From assembly GCA_017542125.1 (NCBI GenBank), contig JAFXXU010000031.1, positions 1 to 64,000 of the forward strand: a DNA stretch of 64,000 nt, given 5' to 3'. The translations under genes and the position numbers were made by a program. Of this stretch, positions 42,336 to 49,038 are shown in pieces (position 1 is the first letter of the stretch; the number at the start of each line of letters is the position of its first letter). The stretch comes from Ruminococcus sp. (GTDB lineage Bacteria > Bacillota > Clostridia > Oscillospirales > Ruminococcaceae). Under the pieces are notes generated by a model. The model searched no databases. It was not told where the DNA came from and was given only the letters and a program-made list of their open reading frames with translations.

Positions 42336-43357
42336 TTCACCACACTCACTTTCTCACCGAAGCCGGGCTCAAAGGTTATAAGCCCTGATACTCCCTCTGA
42401 CATAATGACCTCGCCGCTGTCGGTAACAAGGATATAGTCAAAATCATGTCTGGAGCGGTAAAGCTGCTCTGCGCCCTTGGCACCGAGGACGAACAGCGAG
42501 GTGGAAAGAGCATCGCAAAGCCTGCCGTCGCTGCCTATGACGGTAGCGGAGGCAATACCGCTCTCGGCGGGTCTGCCTGTATTGGGGTCGATGATATGGT
42601 GATAGGTCTTGCCATCCTGCTCAAAGAAACGCTCATAGGCGCCGGAGGTGACGATGTTGGTCTCCCCTACATCAAGGGTGGCATAGATACCCTCGGAGAA
42701 TGGATCTCGGAGGCCGATCTTCCACTTTGAGCCGTCAGGCTTGGTCCCGAGTGTGCGGATGTTGCCACCAAGATCAAGCACCGCGGAGGTGACGCCGCAT
42801 TCCTTCATCAGATCAGCGCAGATATCCCCTGCTCTGCCCTTTGCCACGGCTCCCAGGTCGAGCTTTGATCCGGTGGGGAGGGTGATCTCGCTGCCGCTGA
42901 CCGTGATCTTATCAGAGCCCACAACTTCCAGCAGCTCGTTGAGTCTTTCCTCCGAGGGGACACTGTGTTCCCCGGTGGTGAAGCCCCAGGCCTCGACTAT
43001 GGGGTAAACGGTGATATCGAAAGCCCCGCCTGTCTGTGAGGACATCTCCTTGGCAAAAGAGATCAGTGAGGCGGTCTCATCGCTGACGGACACAGGCTTG
43101 CCCTCGGAGCTGTTGACCGCAAATATCTCGCTGCCGCTTTCGGTGGCAGACCAGAGCTTATCCAGCTCGTTCAGCTTTTCGGAGGCTTTCTTTATGCCCT
43201 CCTCGGCGGAGGAGCCGTAGGCGGTGAGGGACATATATGTATCCATAGCGAATACGGAGCCCTGATGCTTTTCACTGCTCCCGCAGGAACAAAGCATCAT
43301 CGCCGCTGCAGCGCATACCGCAAGCCTTTTGAACAATGACCTCACCCCTCTCATCAT
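42332..43357 (-). CDS. apbE: FAD:protein FMN transferase (ApbE)
   Basis: ApbE attaches FMN covalently to threonine of exported redox proteins. The 341-residue lipoprotein has a lipobox MMLCSC, the MDTYMSL start of the mature domain, DLGAVAKGRAGD, VLDLGGNIRTLG and HHIIDPNTGRPA near residue 235. The frame opens at ATG 43357, only seven bases after the -10 box, so that start would give a leaderless mRNA. TTG 43336 has a GGGGTGA site eight bases upstream and gives a more typical signal peptide (334 residues). No FMN-bind substrate protein lies in the window. Confidence 0.9.
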   Translation of the reverse strand: MMRGVRSLFKRLAVCAAAAMMLCSCGSSEKHQGSVFAMDTYMSLTAYGSSAEEGIKKASEKLNELDKLWSATESGSEIFAVNSSEGKPVSVSDETASLISFAKEMSSQTGGAFDITVYPIVEAWGFTTGEHSVPSEERLNELLEVVGSDKITVSGSEITLPTGSKLDLGAVAKGRAGDICADLMKECGVTSAVLDLGGNIRTLGTKPDGSKWKIGLRDPFSEGIYATLDVGETNIVTSGAYERFFEQDGKTYHHIIDPNTGRPAESGIASATVIGSDGRLCDALSTSLFVLGAKGAEQLYRSRHDFDYILVTDSGEVIMSEGVSGLITFEPGFGEKVSVVK

Positions 43358-43364
43358 CTATACA

Positions 43365-43393
43365 ATTATAGCATATCCCGCCGGAAATGTCAA
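43365..43393 (-). promoter_or_regulatory. Promoter of the apbE operon
   Basis: Consensus TTGACA (43388-43393) and TATAAT (43365-43370) are 17 bases apart. The -35 box abuts the preceding terminator. Confidence 0.82.
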
Positions 43394-43424
43394 AAGCCGA
43401 CTCAACGAGCCGGCTTTTTGTTTG
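43394..43424 (-). terminator. Terminator overlapping the end of the DUF3789 gene
   Basis: A stem of nine base pairs with one mismatch (AGCCG.CTC type arms, about 43396-43417) contains the stop codon of the DUF3789-like gene, and its U-tract runs into the apbE -35 box. It separates the CheX/CheY unit from apbE. Confidence 0.6.
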
Positions 43425-43560
43425 TTTCATCGGTATCAAAGGGACGGTCAGACCCGCCGCCTTCAAGATACCTGTCAGCGCGGGAAGCAGCAGTGCACAG
43501 GCAAACCGTCGTGACTCCGACAGTACCGCCCAGCAGAGCTCCCACAAAAAAACCTATCAT
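43402..43560 (-). CDS. DUF3789-like 52-residue membrane protein
   Basis: The peptide begins MIGFFVGALLGGTVGVTTVC and has one hydrophobic glycine-rich helix (2-24), then ASRADRYLEGGG and a hydrophilic tail. This matches the short DUF3789 family of Clostridia, of unknown function. GGAG lies nine bases before the ATG. The gene lies 52 bases after the CheX-like gene on the same strand, and its stop codon is inside the terminator stem. It is below the usual length cut-off and easily missed. Confidence 0.72.
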   Translation of the reverse strand: MIGFFVGALLGGTVGVTTVCLCTAASRADRYLEGGGSDRPFDTDETNKKPAR

Positions 43561-43612
43561 AGCTATCCACTCCGTTCGGAAACAGTATTCCCGAAACGAA
43601 GCGGATAATACA

Positions 43613-44497
43613 TCACTTGATGGAGATAACGAACTCTACCTCACCGAATGCAAATGCAACAGGGATGTTGAAAGCATTGCTTTCATACTTAACGACGCCG
43701 TTGTGGATGTACTGCTGAGGATCAAGGCTGAGCTCGATACCGAGCTGGTTAGACTCATTTACAACGAACAGACCGTTGTTAACATTCAGGAACTCACCGA
43801 CGATCTCGTTTACATACTCGTCTGCTTCGGTAAGATCCTCCTTGGCAAAGCGCTCCGCAAAGGCGATATACTCGTCCTTCGGGCAGGCAATGCAGATCTC
43901 TGCATTATACTTGCCGTGGATGGTCTGGCAAACGATATACTCGGCGTCAGCCTCCTTGACAACGCTGGACTCCAAAGGAGTGAAGTCGTCGCCGATAAAT
44001 CTGATGATATTCTTGAACAGCAGGGTAACATACTCGGTATAGATACGGGCATTCTCAGCGGTATTGAAATGGAAGAAATCCTTTACGATAGCCGAGAGCT
44101 TCTCATTCTGATTGTTGGAGATATCGTCATCGGAGAGCTGATACTGGTTCTTGTAAGCGGTGATAGCCGCCTCAAAATCGGAATTGGAAAGAGAGCCGTT
44201 GTTAACAAGGGTCTGACCCAGCAGCAGGTAGTCGGTGGGCTGCTCGGAAAGGAGCCTGTCAACATCTGCAGAGGTGAGGTAGCCCAGGTCTACGCAGAGG
44301 TCGCCGAAACGCTTATCAACGCTCTGCTGAGCTACATTGACGTGTTCAACCTGATCGGCGGTCATAAGGCCGGCATTGATAGCCAGCACACCTAGACGCA
44401 TACGGGTGTTCTTCTTATCGTCGATAGCCTGCGCCAGAGTCTCGGGAGAGACCAGCTTGTTATTGAGCAGGAAAGCTCCGAAAAATTGTGCAAACAT
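43613..44497 (-). CDS. CheX-like phosphatase with N-terminal GspE/PilB-like repeats
   Basis: The 294-residue protein has about 120 N-terminal residues resembling the helical GspE/PilB N-terminal domain, with repeated LGxxLVxxGxLxxxxxxxAL patterns. The C-terminal 160 residues resemble CheX/CheC CheY-P phosphatases; the E-x-x-N motif (E235, N238 in VGEFLNVNNG) is present. It would dephosphorylate the response regulator encoded 20 bases upstream. No chemotaxis or flagellar genes are seen, so the pair probably works in another output, perhaps surface or pilus control (inference). Confidence 0.75.
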   Translation of the reverse strand: MFAQFFGAFLLNNKLVSPETLAQAIDDKKNTRMRLGVLAINAGLMTADQVEHVNVAQQSVDKRFGDLCVDLGYLTSADVDRLLSEQPTDYLLLGQTLVNNGSLSNSDFEAAITAYKNQYQLSDDDISNNQNEKLSAIVKDFFHFNTAENARIYTEYVTLLFKNIIRFIGDDFTPLESSVVKEADAEYIVCQTIHGKYNAEICIACPKDEYIAFAERFAKEDLTEADEYVNEIVGEFLNVNNGLFVVNESNQLGIELSLDPQQYIHNGVVKYESNAFNIPVAFAFGEVEFVISIK

Positions 44498-44517
44498 TTA
44501 TATGTATCTCCTTTCGG

Positions 44518-44889
44518 TCACTTCATGGCGTTGCGGATTATCTTCTCGACCTGAGCATCGTCGATAGGCTTCTGAACGAAGTCATAGGCGCCCAGAACGA
44601 TAGCCTGCTTCAGGTGGCTCTGGGTACCGACAGATGAGGCCATTACGACCTTAGCGTTCTTATCGAATTCCTTTATCGCCTTGAGAGCGTCTATTCCTGT
44701 CAGTTTAGGCATTACTATGTCCATAAACACCAGATCGGGTGCAAACTCCTTATACTTGACAACGGCCTCTTCACCGTCGGCAGCCTCGGCGATATTCACG
44801 ATGCCCAGCGAAGACAGGAACATGCCCAGCTTCTTGCGTGCAAACATTGAATCATCGCAAAGAAGTATTTTAATATCCTTGAATTCCAT
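44518..44889 (-). CDS. CheY-like single-domain response regulator
   Basis: The 123-residue protein is a receiver domain alone. The acidic pair D12/D13, phosphoacceptor D57 in FMDIVMP, S85/S86 and K107 in VQKP are all in place. With no output domain it must act by protein contact. It is transcribed with the CheX-like gene, a natural phosphatase partner. No histidine kinase is nearby. A promoter and a leader of about 80 bases precede it. Confidence 0.9.
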   Translation of the reverse strand: MEFKDIKILLCDDSMFARKKLGMFLSSLGIVNIAEAADGEEAVVKYKEFAPDLVFMDIVMPKLTGIDALKAIKEFDKNAKVVMASSVGTQSHLKQAIVLGAYDFVQKPIDDAQVEKIIRNAMK

Positions 44890-44967
44890 CTTTGATTCCT
44901 CCCATATAACAAAGCTGCTGCGCGGAAATAATTACCTTTTTTCCAAACACAGTTTTATACAAATAAT

Positions 44968-44996
44968 ATTTTACCACAAAAATGATAAAAAATCAA
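44968..44996 (-). promoter_or_regulatory. Promoter of the CheY/CheX-like operon
   Basis: TTGATT (44991-44996) and TAAAAT (44968-44973) have a 17-base spacer in AT-rich sequence. Confidence 0.6.
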
Positions 44997-45064
44997 TACC
45001 CTGAAAATATTTTTTTGTCGTAATTGTGCATAAATTTTCAGCCCGTTTTTTTTGCGCTTTGCCC

Positions 45065-45093
45065 TTGACTTTAAACATCCGATATGCTATAAT
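45065..45093 (+). promoter_or_regulatory. Promoter of tRNA-Leu
   Basis: TTGACT (45065-45070) and TATAAT (45088-45093) are 17 bases apart, 19 bases before the mature tRNA 5' end. Confidence 0.82.
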
Positions 45094-45111
45094 TTTATTT
45101 GTTATAAAACT

Positions 45112-45198
45112 GCCGGTGTGATGGAATTGGCAGACGTGACGGACTCAAAATCCGTTGCCAGCGATGGCGTACCGGTTCGACCCCGGTCACCGGCACCA
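45112..45198 (+). tRNA. tRNA-Leu (anticodon CAA)
   Basis: The 87-base gene folds as a class II tRNA. The acceptor GCCGGTG pairs with CACCGGC, the anticodon stem ACGGA/TCCGT holds the loop CTCAAAA with CAA at 34-36, a long variable arm follows, and the T-arm ACCGG/CCGGT contains TTCGACC. The 3' CCA is encoded. It reads UUG. It has its own promoter and terminator. Confidence 0.97.
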
Positions 45199-45199
45199 A

Positions 45200-45230
45200 A
45201 AAAGCCTCAGCGCGAAGCTGAGGCTTTTTT
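45200..45230. terminator. Bidirectional terminator between tRNA-Leu and the second GH3 gene
   Basis: A 12-base perfect stem (45200-45211 with 45217-45228) carries T-runs on both strands, ending the tRNA on plus and the convergent GH3 gene on minus. Confidence 0.88.
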
Positions 45231-45233
45231 ATG

Positions 45234-47981
45234 TTAAGAAAGCTCGATATCGAACAGGCAGCAATCGCCGGGGAGAGATACAGTGAGGGTATCTCCGTCT
45301 ATCCCCTCGGGGAGATCTGCCGTATAGACCTTCCGTTCATCGTAGCGATCGGAGGGGGTGAGGGGGAGCTTAATCTCCTTATCACCGCAGAGGGCGGTAA
45401 GCTCTCTGAAACCCATAAGCGAGCTTACACCGAAGGAGATCTGCTTGTACGCCGGGAAGTCAACGCCTTCATAGGTCAGCTTCCCGCTCCAGCCGGCGAT
45501 ATGGGCATAGCTCTTCTTCTCGCGCTTGGAGTAGAGCAGTTCGGCACCCTTGAAGCTCTCGCAGGTGACTGCATCAAAACTGGCGGGGCGCTTCGAGAGC
45601 TTTTCACCGCTCATACGCAGCTGAGCCTCGCACTTGATATCCGCAGAGGAAGATCCCGCCATAAAGGTGCAGAGGCATTCCTCTACGATCATCTTACCTG
45701 CACGAAGATCGTAGATCCTGAATATGTGGGAGGGTGCTTTCAGCTCCACCGATCTGCTCTCCCCTGCCTTGACGTGGACTCTCTCAAAGGCACAGAGCTT
45801 TTTCAGAGGTCTTGAAGCTTTGGAATCCTCGGCTCTGAAATAGAGCTGGACTACCTCGTCGCTGTCATACTGTGAGGTATTGGTAACGGTAATACGAGCA
45901 GATATCCCGTCATCGGTCTGAGCGACGGTAAGTCCGCTGTATGAAAACTCGCCGTAGGTGAGACCGTGCCCGAAGGGGAACTGAGGCTTTCCGGTGAAGT
46001 ACATATATGTGGTGCCGCTGTTCTCGATATCGTAATCCTCGATATCGGGCAGCTCCAACTCGGAGGAATACCAGGTCAGCGCCAGACGGCCTGCCGGGGG
46101 ATTCTTTCCCCTGACCGTCTCAGCCACCGCTGTTCCGAGGAACTCTCCCGCGTGAGATGTCCAAAGGGAGGCTCCGCAGTATTCCTCGCCGCCGTCAAGG
46201 GCGAAGGGATAGCTTGAAATGAGAACAAGCAAAGTGTTGGGATTATGCATCGAAAGCTTGAAAGTCATACCCTTCTGGATGTTCAGAGAGAGGGTCTTTC
46301 TGTCGTAGCATTCCTTGGCTACCTGAACGGGGTAATTACCGACACAGTAGACCACCAGATCATTCCTGTCGGCGATCTCGGCGGCACGCTGCTCCCCGGA
46401 GCTCTCGATAACTATCTTATAGAGCATATCCTCGGAGATGTTTCGCTTGGGGGAGATCGAAAGGCTCCCGTCATCGGCGCAGACAACTCTGCCGTGGTTC
46501 AGGAATTCCTCGATGAGCACCTTACCGTCCTTCTCAAAGAGATTGAAGGTCTCGCGGGTGAACCAATCGTAGATACGGCGGTTGTGGAGCTTTAGTGTTC
46601 CCTCCTCAGTAAGGCGAACATAGCGCTGATACTTCAATGAGAAAAGGTTCTTCCAGTTTTCGCCCCAATCCTGGAGCTCAAACAGCTCGCTGTCACCCAC
46701 ACGCTCGGCATCGGCGATGACAGATCCGTCCTCCTTGGCAGAGAGGTATTTTCCGTTGGGACAGAGTACGGAAACTCTATCCCATAGAGTATCGTACTCC
46801 ACATTTGAACCCTGGTATTCGTTCCTGATGCCATCCAGCACGGAAATATTCCCCGATGAATAACCGGTGTACCAATCCATCAGGTTCTCATCGGCGAGGG
46901 GGCCTACCACAGCGATATCCTCCGGGGTCTCCTCGATGGGAAGGAGGCCTCTGTTAGTCAGCATCACCACCTGCTCCTTAGCAGCGCGGAGGTTGAGCTC
47001 GCGGTGCTCGTGGCAGTCGATGACACTTTCGTCTATCTTATCAAAATCTGTCTGATCCAGCTGACCGAGACGGATACGCGCTTCTATCGTGCGGCAAAGA
47101 GAACGGTCGATCTCGTCCCAGGTGAGGATGCCGTCAGCCAGAGCCTTCTTTGCAGCCTCACGGACGATGACCTCCATATCGGTCATAACGTCGCAGCCTC
47201 CCTCAAGAGTGAGCTTATAGGCCTCGGAGAGCGATTCGGTGAACTCATGGGCGGTAACGTTCTGGGAGTAATCGCCGCCGTCGCTGACAACGAACCACAG
47301 CCCCCATACATCCTTCAACAGGGTGTTGAGTTCCGGGTTCATAACAGCGGGCAGACCGTTGATCTCATTGTAGGCTGCCATTACGCTGCGTGCACCGCCC
47401 CATCTGATAGAGTTCTCAAAGGCGGCATAGTAATACTCGTATTTCAGCCTCAGGGGGAGAACAGCGTTGCAGTTCCCGCGGGAGGCTTCATTATTGTTGG
47501 CACAGAAATGCTTCAGCGTCGGAACAGTTAGATAATACCCGTTCTGCTCGCCTGCCATGCCCTTGGTATAGGCGGCGGTCAGCTCACCTGCAAGGAAAAC
47601 ATCCTCACCGTAGGCTTCCTCTGTCCTACCCCAGCGGGGATCCCTTACCATATCAACGGTAGGCCCCCAAAGGCAGAGCCCGCCCCGCTTATCCTTATTA
47701 TAATAAGCTCTTGCCTCAACTCCGGCGATGCGGCCGAGGCCCTCCATAAGCTCACGGTCAAAGGTCGCGGCAAGACCTACGGGCTGCGGGAACACCGTTG
47801 AGATCTTCTCCTTCTCTCTGCCCACATAGCCCCTGGCTACTTCGGTGCCGATATAGAATTCATCAAGTCCGAGACGGGTAACTGCGTTGTGGTGAGTGGA
47901 GAGCAATCCCAGCTTCTCCTCTTCGGTCATAGCGCCTACGAGCGCCTTTGCACGCTCGGCAAAAGAATTACTGTCAGTCAT
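45234..47981 (-). CDS. GH3-family beta-glycosidase with an inserted beta-trefoil-like domain
   Basis: The 915-residue enzyme has a GH3 barrel with the nucleophile aspartate in WFVVSDGGDY near residue 250, an alpha/beta sandwich and a C-terminal fibronectin-III-like domain. Between sandwich halves, about residues 390-515, lies an insert with repeated GKYLSAKEDGSV-like and YVRLTEEGTLKLHN-like beta motifs, resembling a fascin or ricin-type trefoil rather than the PA14 insert usual in GH3. A further C-terminal stretch of about 170 residues is beta-rich. No signal peptide is present. ATG 47981 follows GGAGG by six bases; the frame opens 30 bases earlier. Confidence 0.88.
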   Translation of the reverse strand: MTDSNSFAERAKALVGAMTEEEKLGLLSTHHNAVTRLGLDEFYIGTEVARGYVGREKEKISTVFPQPVGLAATFDRELMEGLGRIAGVEARAYYNKDKRGGLCLWGPTVDMVRDPRWGRTEEAYGEDVFLAGELTAAYTKGMAGEQNGYYLTVPTLKHFCANNNEASRGNCNAVLPLRLKYEYYYAAFENSIRWGGARSVMAAYNEINGLPAVMNPELNTLLKDVWGLWFVVSDGGDYSQNVTAHEFTESLSEAYKLTLEGGCDVMTDMEVIVREAAKKALADGILTWDEIDRSLCRTIEARIRLGQLDQTDFDKIDESVIDCHEHRELNLRAAKEQVVMLTNRGLLPIEETPEDIAVVGPLADENLMDWYTGYSSGNISVLDGIRNEYQGSNVEYDTLWDRVSVLCPNGKYLSAKEDGSVIADAERVGDSELFELQDWGENWKNLFSLKYQRYVRLTEEGTLKLHNRRIYDWFTRETFNLFEKDGKVLIEEFLNHGRVVCADDGSLSISPKRNISEDMLYKIVIESSGEQRAAEIADRNDLVVYCVGNYPVQVAKECYDRKTLSLNIQKGMTFKLSMHNPNTLLVLISSYPFALDGGEEYCGASLWTSHAGEFLGTAVAETVRGKNPPAGRLALTWYSSELELPDIEDYDIENSGTTYMYFTGKPQFPFGHGLTYGEFSYSGLTVAQTDDGISARITVTNTSQYDSDEVVQLYFRAEDSKASRPLKKLCAFERVHVKAGESRSVELKAPSHIFRIYDLRAGKMIVEECLCTFMAGSSSADIKCEAQLRMSGEKLSKRPASFDAVTCESFKGAELLYSKREKKSYAHIAGWSGKLTYEGVDFPAYKQISFGVSSLMGFRELTALCGDKEIKLPLTPSDRYDERKVYTADLPEGIDGDTLTVSLPGDCCLFDIELS

Positions 47982-48038
47982 GGTATTCCTCCGTTCACAG
48001 CCCGAAAGCATCAGAGCTTCAGGGAAAATGTTGTATAA

Positions 48039-48067
48039 AGTATAGCATATAGCGCAGGGCTTGTAAA
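48039..48067 (-). promoter_or_regulatory. Promoter of the second GH3 gene
   Basis: TTTACA (48062-48067) and TATACT (48039-48044) are 17 bases apart on the minus strand. Confidence 0.68.
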
Positions 48068-48106
48068 TGAATTATATTATTCTATTTATGATAAAACCCA
48101 ACAATA

Positions 48107-48844
48107 TCACCACATAAAATCCCGGTCAGGCGCCTTGGGCATCTCGGGAGCGGACGGTTCGGAGGCGGCAGCCTTTGCTGCCAGCTTTTCAGCATCAGCC
48201 TGGAGGGCAAACTCATCGAACATATCGTTTACCGGCAGCAGCTGTCTGAATACCTTTCCGATATACTTTGCAAGCTCAGGCTTGTAGAGTATATCGCTGT
48301 CAACGGGGAGGGTCATAGTAATACTCAGAGCCTTCTTCTGATAGAACCTCCGCGCCTCATCAGATTCGCAGGGCTTCTGGCGCTTATATTCATCCCCTCC
48401 GATAACCATACCGGCTCGTTCCAGCTTTTTGACCAGCTTAATGAACTCTCCCCCGTCGGAAACGATCCTCTGACGGAACTTCTCCATTACCGGGGCGGCA
48501 GGATGGGTGATCTTAAACCCGAGGACAGCTCCGTCACCTGTAAGATCAAAGAAAAGCGATGGGGTCTTGCTCCAATCCCAGGCCTCGTGCCTGACCACGA
48601 ACCACATATTATCCCGGTACTTGCGGTAGGGCGGAAAATTGGGGTCGGTGTAGATCCTGCCTGTCTTGCTCATCATAAAGTATTTCTTTGAAAACGGTGC
48701 CGCGACCTCTGCGCAGAGCTCCTTCATCGGGTGATAGAGCTTGTCCGTATAGGTCTTCTTGTGAGCCTCGAACCAATCCTTATCATCGTGGATCCTGATA
48801 TCTCTGAGAAAGGCTATCGCATCTTCTGAAAATCCTGTGAACAT
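48107..48844 (-). CDS. DUF2461 family protein
   Basis: The 245-residue protein opens with the family pattern FTGFSEDAIAFLRDIRIHDDKDWFEAHKK-type sequence, split here as FTGFSEDAIAFL and DKDWFEAHKKTY. It continues with the conserved RIYTDPNFPPYRKYRDNM region. The function of DUF2461 is unknown. The last 25 residues are Ala/Pro-rich and end in PDRDFMW. It has its own promoter; no clear terminator separates it from the GH3 gene. Confidence 0.88.
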   Translation of the reverse strand: MFTGFSEDAIAFLRDIRIHDDKDWFEAHKKTYTDKLYHPMKELCAEVAAPFSKKYFMMSKTGRIYTDPNFPPYRKYRDNMWFVVRHEAWDWSKTPSLFFDLTGDGAVLGFKITHPAAPVMEKFRQRIVSDGGEFIKLVKKLERAGMVIGGDEYKRQKPCESDEARRFYQKKALSITMTLPVDSDILYKPELAKYIGKVFRQLLPVNDMFDEFALQADAEKLAAKAAASEPSAPEMPKAPDRDFMW

Positions 48845-48876
48845 CCTATTCCTCCATAGTTAAGTGATACAAGGAA

Positions 48877-48905
48877 ATTATACTATGAACGCCCTGGGAT
48901 GTCAA
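48877..48905 (-). promoter_or_regulatory. Promoter of the DUF2461 gene
   Basis: Consensus TTGACA (48900-48905) and TATAAT (48877-48882) are spaced by 17 bases. Confidence 0.82.
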
Positions 48906-48971
48906 GGGAACGAAATCGTTATCTTGACATTTGAGACAAACAGCACCCCTCAAAGTTAGCAGAAATAACGA

Positions 48972-49000
48972 TTGAAACCCCCGGTCTTTTATGGTATGAT
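48972..49000 (+). promoter_or_regulatory. Promoter of the CotH lipoprotein gene
   Basis: TTGAAA (48972-48977) and TATGAT (48995-49000) have a 17-base spacer. It is divergent from the DUF2461 promoter. Confidence 0.65.
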
Positions 49001-49038
49001 AATATTTGGTGTTATACTTTGTTTTGGAGGAAAGTAAA

